From positions 311,001 through 375,000 of the forward strand of contig NZ_RQFT01000012.1 in assembly GCF_004769525.1 (NCBI RefSeq): 64,000 nucleotides of DNA. The letters run 5' to 3'. Below, in pieces: positions 44,720-55,572 of the stretch. The notes under the pieces were generated by a model, which saw nothing but the letters and a program-made list of their open reading frames with translations, was not told the origin of the DNA and ran no database searches. Made by a program: the position numbers and the translations under genes. Position 1 is the stretch's first letter, and the number at the start of each line of letters is the position of its first letter. Source of the DNA: Leptospira bouyouniensis. Lineage in GTDB: Bacteria > Spirochaetota > Leptospiria > Leptospirales > Leptospiraceae.

Positions 44720-45445
44720 TTATCCTTTTTTCGGCATGAGTTTACCATCTACCCAATGTAACCCACATTCCTTCTTTGATTCTTCTTCCCACCACCATCT
44801 TCCAGCTCGAAAGTCTTCCCCTGGTTCAATGGCTCGCGTACATGGTGCACATCCAATGCTTGGAAATCCTTTGTCATGTAACAAATTGTAAGGAATATTA
44901 TTTTCTCGGATGTATTTCCATGTGGTTTCAAAACTCCAATGGAGTAGTGGTTGGTATTTGATTAAATTTCTTGCAGGGTCAGATTCGAATAAAGACATCT
45001 CTGTACGAAATCCCGATTGGTCTTTTCGGAGACCAGTCACCCATACTTCCATTCCATCCAATATGGAATCCAAAGGAACAAGCTTTCGGATTCGACAACA
45101 TTCTTTACGTAAGTCTTGCGAATCGTAAAAAGCATTTGGGCCGTTTGCATTCACAAAATTTTGGATTTCTTTCGGATTTGGGAAATACGTTTCGATTTTT
45201 GCCCCATAACGGATGTTAGTTTTTTGCCAAACATCATAGGTTTCTTGGAAAAGACGTCCTGTATCCAAAGTAGCTATGCGGATCGGAAGATGATTGCTCA
45301 GAATGGCGTGAGTGATGGCTTGGTCCTCTAATCCAAAACTTGTGGTGAAGACCACTTTGCCAGGGAACTCAGAACTTAATTTTTTAAGGCCTTCGACAAG
45401 CGAAAGCTTGGCATAAGATTCTGTCAAAACTTCCAAATTTCCCAT
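44720..45445 (-). CDS. cysH: Adenylyl-sulfate reductase (CysH family, iron-sulfur type)
   Basis: Reduces activated sulfate to sulfite with thioredoxin. 241 residues. TTSFGLEDQAITH and ATLDTGRLFQETY form the PP-loop-type site. Four cysteines in the CC...CxxC arrangement (Cys116-Cys117 in KECCRIRK and Cys199/Cys202 in GCAPCTR) would bind a [4Fe-4S] cluster, the mark of APS rather than PAPS reductases. ECGLH near residue 227 carries the catalytic Cys. GGGAGAATT lies before the ATG. With no CysC seen in this operon, the APS route is the consistent reading. Confidence 0.93.
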   Translation of the reverse strand: MGNLEVLTESYAKLSLVEGLKKLSSEFPGKVVFTTSFGLEDQAITHAILSNHLPIRIATLDTGRLFQETYDVWQKTNIRYGAKIETYFPNPKEIQNFVNANGPNAFYDSQDLRKECCRIRKLVPLDSILDGMEVWVTGLRKDQSGFRTEMSLFESDPARNLIKYQPLLHWSFETTWKYIRENNIPYNLLHDKGFPSIGCAPCTRAIEPGEDFRAGRWWWEEESKKECGLHWVDGKLMPKKG

Positions 45446-45513
45446 AATTCTCCCGTCCTAGCATCCAATGTTTTGTATATTGGACGAATTGTAAAGTATA
45501 TTAGCGGAAATTA

Positions 45514-46578
45514 TTAAATAGAGAAGTCTTCTACGTAAACTTTTGCCTTTTTGATCCGGAGGTAAACCGTCTCACCTGGTAACAAATTTAGGTATTTATA
45601 GGTTTCTTGCTCAAGGACAGACTCGATGAGAGTCCCTGTGTCCACCCGTTTTAATTCCACTCGCACATTGCGACCTGTAGAATGGATGTACTGGATTTCG
45701 GCGGCGATCCCTTGGTCTTTTTCCCGAACAATTTCCACATCATATGGCCTGACGTAGGCTACGGCATCAGACTCCTTGACGTTTTCATGTTCTGATGTAT
45801 CGAGTGCGATGTTTCCAATTTTTGTTTTCCCTTCTTCGATCCGGCCATGGAATAGATTTACATCTCCCAAAAAATGAAAGACAAAAGGAGACTTTGGTTT
45901 GTTGTACACTTCATCCGGGCTTCCTACTTGTTCTAATTGCCCATGGTTTAATATGACAATGCGGTCACTCACTTCGAGAGCTTCTTCTTGGTCATGGGTG
46001 ACAAAGACACTGGTGATATGAATTTCATCATGTAGTCTACGTAACCAATTCCGCAGTTCCTTTCGTACTTTGGCATCAAGGGCACCGAAAGGTTCATCGA
46101 GTAAGAGAAATTTAGGTTCAATGGCAAGGGCACGAGCAAGCGCCACTCTCTGCCTTTGCCCACCTGAGAGTTCATGTGGGTAACGATTGTGAAATTTTTC
46201 AAGTTGGATAAGAGTTAAGAGTTTAGAAACTTTTTCTTCGATTTCTTTTTTTGATGGTCTTGTGGCTTTGGGTCTTACTTCCAAACCAAAGGAAATATTT
46301 TCCGCAATTGTCATATGGCGAAAGAGTGCATAGTGTTGGAATACAAATCCTACCTCACCATTTTGGATTTTCGAAGCTGCCAATTGGTCACCAACAAAAC
46401 TCACTGACCCACTACTTGGTTCTTCGAGACCGGCGATAATACGGAGTAAGGTTGTTTTCCCGGAACCCGAGGGACCAAGCAGTGCCACAAGTTCTCCGTC
46501 AGGTATTGTAAGGTTTACATTTTTTAATGCGGTAAACGATCCAAAGATTTTATGTACATTTTGTATTTCAATTGGCAT
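45514..46578 (-). CDS. cysA: Sulfate/thiosulfate ABC transporter ATPase
   Basis: 354 residues, cytoplasmic face of the sulfate importer. Walker [13 protein letters not shown] (near residue 35), Q-loop [12 protein letters not shown], signature [15 protein letters not shown], Walker [12 protein letters not shown], and H-loop [12 protein letters not shown]. Residues about 240-354 form a TOBE-like regulatory domain ([12 protein letters not shown]). One base after cysW. It is the last transporter gene before the assimilation enzymes; the 68-base gap to cysH has no visible terminator. Confidence 0.95.
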   Translation of the reverse strand: MPIEIQNVHKIFGSFTALKNVNLTIPDGELVALLGPSGSGKTTLLRIIAGLEEPSSGSVSFVGDQLAASKIQNGEVGFVFQHYALFRHMTIAENISFGLEVRPKATRPSKKEIEEKVSKLLTLIQLEKFHNRYPHELSGGQRQRVALARALAIEPKFLLLDEPFGALDAKVRKELRNWLRRLHDEIHITSVFVTHDQEEALEVSDRIVILNHGQLEQVGSPDEVYNKPKSPFVFHFLGDVNLFHGRIEEGKTKIGNIALDTSEHENVKESDAVAYVRPYDVEIVREKDQGIAAEIQYIHSTGRNVRVELKRVDTGTLIESVLEQETYKYLNLLPGETVYLRIKKAKVYVEDFSI

Positions 46579-46579
46579 T

Positions 46580-47383
46580 TTATAGTCTCTCGGTTCGTTT
46601 TTCCAAAATTAATTTGAAGATGAGGGTTAGAAGTGATAAAAACACGAGTAAGGTGGCACAGGCAAACGCACCTACCGAATCAAATTCATTGTATAACATT
46701 TCAATATAAAGTGGCAGGGTTGTTGTTTTTCCTCGAATATGTCCGCTGAGTACTGAAACTGCTCCAAACTCACCCATTGCCCTTGCGTTACAAAGTATGA
46801 TACCGTATAACAGACCCCATTTGATGTTTGGTAATATAATCCGCCACAATAATTGCCAAAAACTAGCACCCAGTAATAAACCTGCTTCTTCTTCTTCTCG
46901 TCCTTGACTTTGCATCAGAGGAATGAGTTCACGTGCGACAAAAGGGAAAGTGATAAAGACTGTTGCAATGATGAGACCAGGAGTATTAAAAACGATTTTG
47001 ATCTGATTTTCTGTGAGATACTCTCCAAAAGTACCTTGTCTACCAAATAACAATAAAAAGATGAGACCAGAGACAACTGGTGAAACAGCAAAAGGTGAAT
47101 CGATGATTGTCACAAGTAGGTTTTTACCAGGAAATGAAAACCTAGTGATGGTAAACGCTGCTGTGATTCCAAACAGAGTATTTAATACAACTGATACAAA
47201 AGATACTTTGATCGTTAGACCTATCGCAAATAAAGCATATTCACTTGTAATAGATGACCAATATTTATCAAATCCTTCTGAGAACGCTTCAGAAAACACT
47301 GTATAAATGGGTAAAAGTAATAATACACCAAACAATGTATATGCGAGTAAAATTAAAAATATGGGAAGGGCTTTTTGTTTCAT
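46580..47383 (-). CDS. cysW: Sulfate ABC transporter permease CysW
   Basis: 267 residues, six membrane segments of the MetI-like permease fold. The EAA loop that docks to CysA is [22 protein letters not shown] near residue 160. [25 protein letters not shown] near residue 215 is a family segment shared by CysW proteins. ATG at 47383 overlaps the cysT stop by four bases. The gene pair forms the channel for sulfate. Confidence 0.93.
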   Translation of the reverse strand: MKQKALPIFLILLAYTLFGVLLLLPIYTVFSEAFSEGFDKYWSSITSEYALFAIGLTIKVSFVSVVLNTLFGITAAFTITRFSFPGKNLLVTIIDSPFAVSPVVSGLIFLLLFGRQGTFGEYLTENQIKIVFNTPGLIIATVFITFPFVARELIPLMQSQGREEEEAGLLLGASFWQLLWRIILPNIKWGLLYGIILCNARAMGEFGAVSVLSGHIRGKTTTLPLYIEMLYNEFDSVGAFACATLLVFLSLLTLIFKLILEKRTERL

Positions 47384-48210
47384 GCGAGTTTTTTTGAAGC
47401 CCTTTCTTGTAATAAATTGATGATGAACATAAAGAAAAACGATGTAAGTAACATCACAAGAGCAATGGAAGTCGCTTTTTCATATTCGTATTGTTCGAGT
47501 TTTGTCACAATTAGAAGTGGTAAAATTTCTGTTTTCCCTGGGAGGTTTCCTGAAATAAAAACAACAGATCCATATTCTCCTATACTTCGTGCAAACGCCA
47601 TTCCAGTTCCTGCAAGTAAAGATGGCCAAAGTTCAGGCAGTAATACTTTATAAAAAGTTTGGAAGGGTGTGGCTCCGAGGCATCGAGCACTTTCTTCCAA
47701 TTCTTTCGGAAGTTCTTCTATGACAGGTTGGACAGTTCTAACAACAAAAGGAAATCCGATGAAAACAAGTGCGATCACAATTCCAATTGGAGTGTATGCG
47801 ATTTGGATCCCCCATTTGGCAAAGGCAGATCCTACAATCCCTGTTTGGGAGTAAATTGTGGTAAGAGCAATCCCTGCTACAGCTGTGGGCAAAGTGAATG
47901 GTAAATCGACTAATGTATCAAAAAATTTTTTAAATGGAAATTGATAACGGACAAGAACCCAAGCGAATAAAAATCCAATGAACAGATTGAGTATGGCAGA
48001 CACAAACCCTACTGTGAAACTTAAATATAGAGCTGAACGAATTCTTTCATCAGTAAACACTTCTAAGATCCCTGTCATTCCAATTCCAAGTGAATGGAAG
48101 AAGAGTCCAAGAAGTGGTATGATGACTACAGCGGACGAATAAAAGACTGTTAATCCTAAGCTGATTCCTAAATGGATTTTTTTATACGGCCGCGTTTCAA
48201 TTTGCATCAT
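47380..48210 (-). CDS. cysT: Sulfate ABC transporter permease CysT
   Basis: 276 residues, six membrane segments. EAA loop [23 protein letters not shown] near residue 178; [14 protein letters not shown] near residue 100 and [21 protein letters not shown] near residue 215 match CysT/CysU. The gene starts ATG-ATG directly after the sbp stop codon (TAA ATG ATG) and overlaps cysW by four bases, so translation is coupled through the operon. CysU is an alternative name. Confidence 0.93.
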   Translation of the reverse strand: MMQIETRPYKKIHLGISLGLTVFYSSAVVIIPLLGLFFHSLGIGMTGILEVFTDERIRSALYLSFTVGFVSAILNLFIGFLFAWVLVRYQFPFKKFFDTLVDLPFTLPTAVAGIALTTIYSQTGIVGSAFAKWGIQIAYTPIGIVIALVFIGFPFVVRTVQPVIEELPKELEESARCLGATPFQTFYKVLLPELWPSLLAGTGMAFARSIGEYGSVVFISGNLPGKTEILPLLIVTKLEQYEYEKATSIALVMLLTSFFFMFIINLLQERASKKLA

Positions 48211-49248
48211 TTATTTGGTTTTGTAGATGGCATCAAAGACCCCTCCATCTGCAAAATGTTTTTTCTGTGCAGTCTCCCAAGTTTCCCCTAAATCGGATAG
48301 AGAAAATAATTTTAGATTGGGAAATTCTTTCGCAGAGGACTTGGCAATTGCCGGGTCGATGGGTCTAAAAAAATGCTTTGCAATGATGGTTTGGCCTTCT
48401 TTGGTAAAAAGGAATTCAAGGTAGGCAGTTGCTTTTTCTAAATTTCCTTTCTCAGTCGCTGTCTTTGTGACAACGGCCACTGGAGTTTCTGCTTTGATCG
48501 ACTCCGAAGGATAAATCACTTCTAAACTATTTTTACCTGATCTTTTTTCTTCATCTAATGCTAGTTTTGCTTCGTTTTCCCAAGTTATGAGAACATCCCC
48601 GATTTTGCGATTCACAAAAGTTGTTGTGGATCCACGTGCGCCGGTATCGAGAACAGATGTATTTTGGAACAATGCTTTCACAAAGTCTATTGCCTTTTCG
48701 TCAGACTTATATTTTCGTTTGGCATAACCATAAGCAGCAAGGTAATTCCAACGTGCTCCACCACTTGTTTTTGGATTGGGGGTGATGACAGAAATTCCAG
48801 GTTTGACTATGTCATCCCAATCTTTGATTTTTTTGGAATTTGATTTTCGTACTAGGAATATGATCGTTGAGTAATAAGGAGTACTTTTGTTAGGAAGTTT
48901 GGTTTGCCAATTTGATTCAATTAACTTTGATTTGCTGGCAATGCTATCAATGTCATAAGAAAGTGCAAGGCTTACCACATCCGCTTCAAGTCCATCAATC
49001 ACCGCACGCGCTTGTTTTCCGGAACCACCATGTGATTGTTGGATCGAAAATTCTTCACCTTTTTTCTGTTTCCATTGAGTTAAGAAGGTTTTGTTAATTT
49101 CTTCATACAATTCCCGCGTTGGATCAAAGGATACATGCAGAAAACTTTCTTGCGAAAATAGGGAAGAAAAAGTCCCAATTCCCAAAAGAATGGACAATAT
49201 GACAGAAATACTTGGTTTAAACTGGAGGAATTGGGAGATTTTTTTCAT
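48211..49248 (-). CDS. sbp: Periplasmic sulfate-binding protein
   Basis: 345 residues from ATG 49248, with AGGAC upstream. The N-terminus carries a signal peptide ([18 protein letters not shown] region, residues about 10-32). [48 protein letters not shown] and [19 protein letters not shown] are the ligand-loop motifs of sulfate-binding proteins (Sbp/CysP). Which of the two names applies cannot be settled from sequence. First gene of the sulfate operon. Confidence 0.92.
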   Translation of the reverse strand: MKKISQFLQFKPSISVILSILLGIGTFSSLFSQESFLHVSFDPTRELYEEINKTFLTQWKQKKGEEFSIQQSHGGSGKQARAVIDGLEADVVSLALSYDIDSIASKSKLIESNWQTKLPNKSTPYYSTIIFLVRKSNSKKIKDWDDIVKPGISVITPNPKTSGGARWNYLAAYGYAKRKYKSDEKAIDFVKALFQNTSVLDTGARGSTTTFVNRKIGDVLITWENEAKLALDEEKRSGKNSLEVIYPSESIKAETPVAVVTKTATEKGNLEKATAYLEFLFTKEGQTIIAKHFFRPIDPAIAKSSAKEFPNLKLFSLSDLGETWETAQKKHFADGGVFDAIYKTK

Positions 49249-49278
49249 TTTTAGCGTCCTTTTGATCGTTAAATCAGA

Positions 49279-49309
49279 CCTATCCTCCAATTTAGTGAAT
49301 TTTTGTCAA
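49279..49309 (-). promoter_or_regulatory. Candidate promoter for the sulfate operon
   Basis: On the minus strand a perfect TTGACA (49304-49309) is followed after 17-19 bases by a weak -10 (GGATAGG region, 49279-49285). This lies about 30-60 bases upstream of the sbp ATG. The -35 match is good; the -10 is poor, so an activator may be needed. No CysB-type or riboswitch element was recognised. Confidence 0.35.
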
Positions 49310-49429
49310 TGATAATCCGTCCACTTTTTGCCTTTGGATTTGTTTTCTGGACATAAACCGGAAAAGGAAGAAGATAATTCTCTCAAGGAAATCTGGGGAA
49401 GTTCGATCCTTAAGGGAGAAGGCACCCCA

Positions 49430-51082
49430 ATGAATGTGAACGTTGACAAACAAAACTTAATTCCCTTTCCTCAAGCTGAATTGAGAACGAATAGACGTGA
49501 TGGTGCCGATAACAACTATTTTGCGGTAAAAGAAAGTTTTGGAGAAATTTTGGAACGTGAATTCCAGGTCCACTCCGAAAAACCAAAGTCTCCTTCCGAA
49601 TGTAAACCTCTAAGTACACAAACAACAACTTCAAATGAATCGGAGAAACCAACTCAAACAAAATCCGAGTCAGAAAGCCCATCCCAAATGGCAAGTGATC
49701 CTTCCAACCAAGTGAATGAATCCTTTGTGCAAAATAAAAAACAGGAAGAAAACGAAGAATCTTCTGAAGAAGAAGATTTGGACCGGGACGCACTCGAATA
49801 TAGCATTGGAATTTTATCGAAATATTCTCTCTGGGAAAAACAAAACATACCTGCTAACGAAGTGAATGAGGTAATTTCTAAAGAGAAAACAATTTTACTT
49901 TCCCTTCAAAAATCAGCTGAAAAAAATCCTTCATATTCAAACAAAGAATCAAAAACATTTGTAGAAGAAACAAATAAACTTGTTGAAGGTCTTTTGAAAA
50001 TGGAACTTACCAATTCAAAAGAAATAAACATAACCAATAAACTATCTATTGTTGATAAAGTTCCAACCAATCTAGTGATGTTTCCTGATTCTGCGAAAAA
50101 AGTGCAAAATGAAAAACTAGGAAATCATATTAAATCCTCTCCAAATATGGATACAATTAAAATGGAGAATGTTCCGAGTGGAATGACACTCGCACATTCT
50201 TTATTACAAAATGGAAAAACCAATCGTAGTCTAGAAAATGAAACTAAGTCGGAGGGAACACTCCGAAAATTGGATTCAAAATTTAAAACAATCAAAAATC
50301 AAAAATCAGAAAACAGTTTCTCTGAGTCTATCGGTGAGAAAGAAACAAACAATGTTTCAATGACTTCTGATAAAATGATTCGTTCACTTGGTCTGAAAGA
50401 AAAAGAATTTCAAAAACAAAATGAAAACAAAAGCCAAGTTCAAAATGAAAAACTAAAAATGGATTCCTCATTTACCAATCAAATCCAAAATGTTTCTTCT
50501 TCCAAAATGGGGGAAGAGAACGGAAAGTCCTCTGAAGACAAAGGATCTAAACAAGGTTTAAACTTACATTCTGTTGAAAACAAACTCCATTCGAAATCAG
50601 AAGAAGTAAAAAACATTGAACGAAACCAAAAACCGAAAGAAACAAATTTGAAACAAAATTTGGATGAACTCATCAAACAAGCAAAGTTTGACATAGTCCA
50701 AAACGGAAAATCAAGTGCTGAAATCATCATGAACCCTAAGGAATATGGTCGTTTGACTTTAAAGGTTTCAGTTGATGGAGAAAAGGTTGAAGGTCGAATT
50801 TTGGTAGAATCAGAAGAGTTACAAAAATCACTCTTAAACGAAATCCAAACAATTAAAGACAACTTAAAGGAATCAGGTCTCGATTTACAGGCGTTAATCA
50901 TAGATCTTTGGGATGACGGAAATCATTTTGCAGAAAGGCAAAACCAAAATGAATTGTACCAAACCTTATTAGAATCATCGAAAAACCGTGGAAAATCACA
51001 GGATTTAGAACAAGAACCTGATTTGGGTCTCGATGGTATCCCGTTACCTAGCGAATCCAAAGTATTAGAGTTTTTTGCGTAA
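49430..51082 (+). CDS. fliK: Flagellar hook-length control protein
   Basis: 550 residues from ATG 49430, with GGGAGAAGG upstream; the frame is open back to a TTG at 49328. Most of the protein is low complexity and rich in Lys, Glu, Asn, Ser and Gln, as expected of the molecular ruler part. The C-terminal domain at about residues 435-515 is the Flg_hook domain: ELIKQAKFDIVQ, IIMNPKEYGRLTLKVSVDGEK and SGLDLQALIIDLWDDG. It switches export from hook to filament subunits by contacting FlhB. First of three hook genes in order fliK-flgD-flgE. Confidence 0.88.
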   Translation: MNVNVDKQNLIPFPQAELRTNRRDGADNNYFAVKESFGEILEREFQVHSEKPKSPSECKPLSTQTTTSNESEKPTQTKSESESPSQMASDPSNQVNESFVQNKKQEENEESSEEEDLDRDALEYSIGILSKYSLWEKQNIPANEVNEVISKEKTILLSLQKSAEKNPSYSNKESKTFVEETNKLVEGLLKMELTNSKEINITNKLSIVDKVPTNLVMFPDSAKKVQNEKLGNHIKSSPNMDTIKMENVPSGMTLAHSLLQNGKTNRSLENETKSEGTLRKLDSKFKTIKNQKSENSFSESIGEKETNNVSMTSDKMIRSLGLKEKEFQKQNENKSQVQNEKLKMDSSFTNQIQNVSSSKMGEENGKSSEDKGSKQGLNLHSVENKLHSKSEEVKNIERNQKPKETNLKQNLDELIKQAKFDIVQNGKSSAEIIMNPKEYGRLTLKVSVDGEKVEGRILVESEELQKSLLNEIQTIKDNLKESGLDLQALIIDLWDDGNHFAERQNQNELYQTLLESSKNRGKSQDLEQEPDLGLDGIPLPSESKVLEFFA

Positions 51083-51112
51083 TCATTAAGACAGAAAAAA
51101 ATCGAGGACTAT

Positions 51113-51697
51113 ATGCCAGACGGAATGCAAGATATTTCAACACAAAATTCAGCAAGAGCCAAATACTTTGAAGGCGATAGAAGTTTTAATATTCGAAAAC
51201 ATTTGGACCAATTGGAAAAGGAAGAGACAAGCGGTCTTAAAGGAATCGAAATTCGAGAAAAACAAAAAGAGTTAGGAAAAGATGATTTCCTAAAACTTCT
51301 GTTAACTCAGCTTTCTCACCAAGATCCGACAAACCCAGTGCAAGACAAAGACTTCATCGCACAGATGGCGCAGTTTTCCTCCCTCGAACAAATGAAAAAC
51401 ATTTCTTCTGGAATTGCCAGAATGGAATCAAAACAAAGTTATTCGGTTGTTGGAAAAATTGTATCAGGTCCAGATTTAGTAACCGGAGAAGATGTCACGG
51501 GTTTAGCTGGTGCCATACTTTTTGATAACGAAGGGAAAACATATGTAAGGGTGAATGGTAGAATGCTCGATGTTTCTAAAATCAATTTAATCTCTGATCC
51601 AGAGTTATTAAAATCAGAAACACAATTCCAACGCCAACCAAACATTCCAGAAATTCCTAACAATACTTTAAAAAAACAAGAAGCTTATCAGGATTAA
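51113..51697 (+). CDS. flgD: Flagellar hook-capping protein
   Basis: 194 residues. Scaffold at the growing hook tip. The conserved N-terminal core [22 protein letters not shown] followed by [15 protein letters not shown] (residues about 53-95) is diagnostic. The later part ([22 protein letters not shown]) is a short cap domain; FlgD proteins here lack the longer C-terminal Ig domain of enterobacterial FlgD. GAGGAC lies before the ATG. 30 bases after fliK and 38 before flgE. Confidence 0.93.
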   Translation: MPDGMQDISTQNSARAKYFEGDRSFNIRKHLDQLEKEETSGLKGIEIREKQKELGKDDFLKLLLTQLSHQDPTNPVQDKDFIAQMAQFSSLEQMKNISSGIARMESKQSYSVVGKIVSGPDLVTGEDVTGLAGAILFDNEGKTYVRVNGRMLDVSKINLISDPELLKSETQFQRQPNIPEIPNNTLKKQEAYQD

Positions 51698-51735
51698 TCA
51701 AAAAAGGTCGATAAAAAAAGAGAGGATAGAACGTT

Positions 51736-53130
51736 ATGATGAGATCACTTTACTCCGGTGTTTCCGGATTGAAAAACCACCAAGTTAGAATGGATGTTAT
51801 TGGTAACAACATTTCTAACGTTAACACACATGGATTTAAAACAGAACGTGTAACGTTCCAAGATATGATCTCACAAGAATTACAAGGTGCATCTGAACCA
51901 AATGAAAGGATTGGGGGAACAAACCCAAAACAAGTTGGTCTTGGTTCACTGATTGCTGCCATTGATAAAATTATGACACAAGGTGCCTTACAAACAACCG
52001 GTAAAAATACAGACCTTGCGGTTTCTGGAGAAGGATTTTTTGTCGTTAAAGATGGTGACAAACAATTTTACACTCGAGCTGGTGCATTTAACGTTGATAA
52101 AAATGGTTTTTACGTAAACCCAGCTAACGGACTTAAAGTGCAAGGTTGGAATTCAAGACTTGATGAATCTGGAAACAAATACATTAACTCCGCAGGATCT
52201 CTCGAAGACATCGTAATCCCTCTTTATTCAAAAGAACCTGCTCGCGCTACGCAAAATGTTGACTTCCAATCAAACCTAAATGCAAGTGTCGCAGCTGTTC
52301 CTGCTGACGCAACTGAAGAAGACATCCAACGTTATATCAACGATCCAGACCCTCGCCAAAGAAGAGGTCACGTAACTTCCATTAATGTATACGATGAACT
52401 CGGTAACACCCGACAAATGGGAGTGGAGTTCTACAAAATGCGCGATAACGTTTGGAAGATGCGTTTTAAATTAGAAGATGCTAGTCAAGTTTCCGTCGAC
52501 GTAAGTGGAACTGGTGGTGAAAACACAAGTGTCTCTGGGAATACTGAACTTGAAGTATCCTTTACTCCTGACGGCAAGATCATTAGTGTTTCTGACGGAG
52601 TGGATTCGCAAACAACGGGAAAACTAAAAGCGGACATTTCCTTCCGCATTCCTGGAAACCCAACTCCCCAAAAATTTAGCCTAAACCTCGGGGAAGCGGG
52701 TCTTGTAGGTGGTATCACTCAATTTTCATCAGATTTTACTACGAAAGCTGTGAAACAAGATGGTTACCCTATGGGTTACATGGAATCTTTTTCCATTGAT
52801 AACACAGGAACAGTCACTGGAGTTTTCTCAAATGGCGTGCGCCAACCGCTCGCAAGAGTTGCACTTGCTAACTTTACAAACCCAGCAGGTCTTAACAAAG
52901 AAGGGGATACAATGTATAGTTTCTCTCTCAACTCTGGGGAAGCAAATATTGGGGAAGCTGGTAGCCAAGGGCGAGGAAAAATCAACGCAGGACTTCTTGA
53001 GATGTCAAACGTTGACCTTTCCGACCAATTCACAGATATGATCGTGACCCAAAGGGGATTCCAAGCAAACTCTCGAACCATTGTCACCTCTGACCAAATG
53101 ATCCAAGAAGTTCTTGGTCTCAAACGATAA
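51736..53130 (+). CDS. flgE: Flagellar hook protein
   Basis: 464 residues, hook subunit in the periplasmic flagellum. The N-terminal rod-like motif is [20 protein letters not shown] then [26 protein letters not shown] is the D1 motif; the C-terminal helix [16 protein letters not shown] closes the coiled coil. A FlgE_D2-type insert lies in the middle. The whole protein has no cysteine: at the place where treponemal FlgE has the crosslinking Cys, the sequence reads FQSNLNA with Ser179. The start is ATG-ATG with GAGAGGAT upstream. Followed by a strong terminator. Confidence 0.96.
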   Translation: MMRSLYSGVSGLKNHQVRMDVIGNNISNVNTHGFKTERVTFQDMISQELQGASEPNERIGGTNPKQVGLGSLIAAIDKIMTQGALQTTGKNTDLAVSGEGFFVVKDGDKQFYTRAGAFNVDKNGFYVNPANGLKVQGWNSRLDESGNKYINSAGSLEDIVIPLYSKEPARATQNVDFQSNLNASVAAVPADATEEDIQRYINDPDPRQRRGHVTSINVYDELGNTRQMGVEFYKMRDNVWKMRFKLEDASQVSVDVSGTGGENTSVSGNTELEVSFTPDGKIISVSDGVDSQTTGKLKADISFRIPGNPTPQKFSLNLGEAGLVGGITQFSSDFTTKAVKQDGYPMGYMESFSIDNTGTVTGVFSNGVRQPLARVALANFTNPAGLNKEGDTMYSFSLNSGEANIGEAGSQGRGKINAGLLEMSNVDLSDQFTDMIVTQRGFQANSRTIVTSDQMIQEVLGLKR

Positions 53131-53143
53131 GGTGAATGAGAAG

Positions 53144-53164
53144 ACGGGGGAAACCCCGTTTTTT
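53144..53164 (+). terminator. Rho-independent terminator after flgE
   Basis: Stem ACGGGG / CCCCGT with a GAAA tetraloop and six T, 14 bases after the flgE stop. It closes the fliK-flgD-flgE unit. Confidence 0.92.
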
Positions 53165-53226
53165 CCTTGAGTTCTGCAAAATTCTAATAAAACTAGGTCA
53201 AACCAAACCATTTAGAATTTTGTCAA

Positions 53227-55572
53227 TTGTCACGTTTCCAAAAAAATACCCTTCTTATATTCACACTCCTTACGGCTATCGCCTATGCTCCGTTATACTA
53301 TTCTATTAAAAATGTAATTAAAAAAGAATCTTTACCAATTACATTAGAAACTCCTGAAACAGTTGTTTTTTTTAGTTTAGGTGAATTTGAGCCTAATGGG
53401 GATGGTGCCGATCCTAGAACTATTCGTATCCTGAATGAAATGTTGGATTTCCAATTCCAACAAACAACGGATGCAGTTTATTTGGGCAAACACTCTGAAC
53501 TAAATTTATCAAAACAAAATCGATCCGAAATCATTTTATCTGGGACATTTGATTGGGAAGAAAAGGGAATTAAATTTGCACCTAAATTACGTTATGTGGA
53601 ATCAAAATCAATCATAGAAGGAAAATCTATTTTTGTTAGATATGAAGACAGGGGGTCGCTTGTTTTAAAAATTCAATCCTCATTAACACATTTACTCGAT
53701 GAAACGATCCGTTTGAAGCGACTTATCAAAAGAAATCCAAAATGGACCTATGTTTTTGAGGAACAAATTTTATCAGAGTCTGAATTTGTTAAACTTTCCG
53801 CATACGATGCAAATGGAAGTTCAGAGAATAGAAAAAATTATTTTCAATCCATTGACTTTAAAATAGACTTTAGTGAATGGTTGCGATACCAATTCCGATT
53901 GGAAAAACAATCAGAAGAGAATCTAAAAGAAATTTGGAAAGAGGTGGGAGCAAATCCTAAGATAACACCATTTATAAGATTTCAAATAGCAAAAAACATT
54001 TCCAAATTTTATTTTGAAAAATCTGAATACAGCAAATCTGTCGAATATGCAAATGCTGCTCGCCGTGAAAAAGAATCATCAAAACAAGTTTTCCATAGCG
54101 ATTATGCCGATACAATTTCTCTAATTGGAAAAAGTTTAGTGTTAGATGGTAAAAAGGAGGAGGCAATATTTTACCTCACTTCTGCTAAAAAAATCTATGA
54201 AACCTTAGGTTTATTGGAAGACTCGATGGGTTTAGAAAATTCATATTTTTATGGATTAACACTTTCTGATGTCTCTCAAATTGAATTATCTGCATATGAA
54301 CTTTCGAACATCCAAGGCAAACTAAATGGTGTTTATGAAAATATATATTTAGATTACAATTTAGCCCTTATACTTTATAGATTAGGTCGTTATGAGGCGA
54401 CAATTTCCCTTTTGCAAGAACAGAGGAAAAAAATCTTTGAATCTTCAATACCCAATTTTGATATTTCATTACAATCTTTGTTATTATATGGTGCAGCTGA
54501 ATACCAGATTGGTAACTGGAGTATTGCCAAATCAATTTGGGAATCTATCATCAATTCCAAAACAACATATGCAATAGAGGAAAAGATCTATTATCGAAAT
54601 GCATTGTTTAATTTGAGTATTTTGTCATCTCAAAGAAACAATGCTGAGCAATCGGAGTCGTATTACAAACAATATGTAAAACTTACTCCTTACGGACAAA
54701 TTCTAACATTGCCATCTAATGTGAATTTTGAAATCGGCAATCCTATTTATCCTTATACTTGGTACATACCAAATCATCATCTATTTTCTGATTTAGAAGA
54801 AAAAACCATCAGGTCTTATACTGGGCGATATTTATTCCAAACTCAAGATGAAGAAATCCGTGCTAGAACATATGAAAATCGTTTAGAAGATACAAATTTG
54901 ATTTTAGATGATCTTTTGAATCCAAATGCATATCTCTCTAAGTCAATGCACATGCTTAGAAAATCATTGTTTGGTGATCTAAAGGTTTATGATCGTGGTA
55001 ACCAAGTTGTTTTTTTGGATATTGGCCCTGCACTCAACCATCCAGAATACCCAGGTGTGACTTCCCAAGCTGTCGCAAAACATTTTCCAAAAATGGAAGT
55101 GGTATTATGGGAATTACCAGGAGAAGTTGATTTATTTTTAAAAAAAGTAAAACCTGAGCTCAAAGAAAAATTATATGGTTTTTCAAATATTAGGATTCTT
55201 TCTGCAGATGGAGTTGGTGATTTCCAAACAGAATACAATGACCCAAACCATTGGATCCTTCGAAATCGTCCTATCCCTAACCTAAAAAATAAAACCATAG
55301 TGATTCGTGCCGCCAATTCCATTGATATCTATGAACCATTTACAAAAATTTTACCTCATTTTGTAAATCTAGGGAAGGAATTGAAAGAGAATCCAGTATT
55401 GTATTTTTTCAATCGTAGTATCCTGCTCAAACCAAAAGGGAAAGAAAAGTTTATCTTGATTGGAAACCAATCCATACGAGGATTCCATCATAATTTCCAA
55501 AGCTTAGATCGTAACGGAGAACCTCCGTATTCCATCCTTCCATTTAGTATCAGTGAAGAGGTGATGCCATGA
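53227..55572 (+). CDS. Large exported TPR protein with methyltransferase-like C-terminal domain
   Basis: 781 residues. An N-terminal hydrophobic segment (about 8-25) anchors or exports it. Residues about 45-165 (TVVFFSLGEFEP, SEIILSGTFDW, VLKIQSSLTHLLDE) follow the alternation seen in TolB-N/FlgO-like domains. TPR-like helices fill about 235-500. From about 590, VVFLDIGPALNHPEYPG, KMEVVLWELPGEV and IRILSADGVGDF resemble the first strands of a SAM methyltransferase fold, though no certain catalytic motif follows. The start is TTG 53227 with no obvious ribosome binding site. Overlaps the next gene by four bases. Confidence 0.6.
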   Translation: MSRFQKNTLLIFTLLTAIAYAPLYYSIKNVIKKESLPITLETPETVVFFSLGEFEPNGDGADPRTIRILNEMLDFQFQQTTDAVYLGKHSELNLSKQNRSEIILSGTFDWEEKGIKFAPKLRYVESKSIIEGKSIFVRYEDRGSLVLKIQSSLTHLLDETIRLKRLIKRNPKWTYVFEEQILSESEFVKLSAYDANGSSENRKNYFQSIDFKIDFSEWLRYQFRLEKQSEENLKEIWKEVGANPKITPFIRFQIAKNISKFYFEKSEYSKSVEYANAARREKESSKQVFHSDYADTISLIGKSLVLDGKKEEAIFYLTSAKKIYETLGLLEDSMGLENSYFYGLTLSDVSQIELSAYELSNIQGKLNGVYENIYLDYNLALILYRLGRYEATISLLQEQRKKIFESSIPNFDISLQSLLLYGAAEYQIGNWSIAKSIWESIINSKTTYAIEEKIYYRNALFNLSILSSQRNNAEQSESYYKQYVKLTPYGQILTLPSNVNFEIGNPIYPYTWYIPNHHLFSDLEEKTIRSYTGRYLFQTQDEEIRARTYENRLEDTNLILDDLLNPNAYLSKSMHMLRKSLFGDLKVYDRGNQVVFLDIGPALNHPEYPGVTSQAVAKHFPKMEVVLWELPGEVDLFLKKVKPELKEKLYGFSNIRILSADGVGDFQTEYNDPNHWILRNRPIPNLKNKTIVIRAANSIDIYEPFTKILPHFVNLGKELKENPVLYFFNRSILLKPKGKEKFILIGNQSIRGFHHNFQSLDRNGEPPYSILPFSISEEVMP

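Noticed and set aside
50479..50901. Antisense frame of 140 residues in fliK
   Set aside because: Ser/Phe/Cys-rich composition is what the reverse strand of a Lys/Glu-rich low-complexity gene gives; no start signal.
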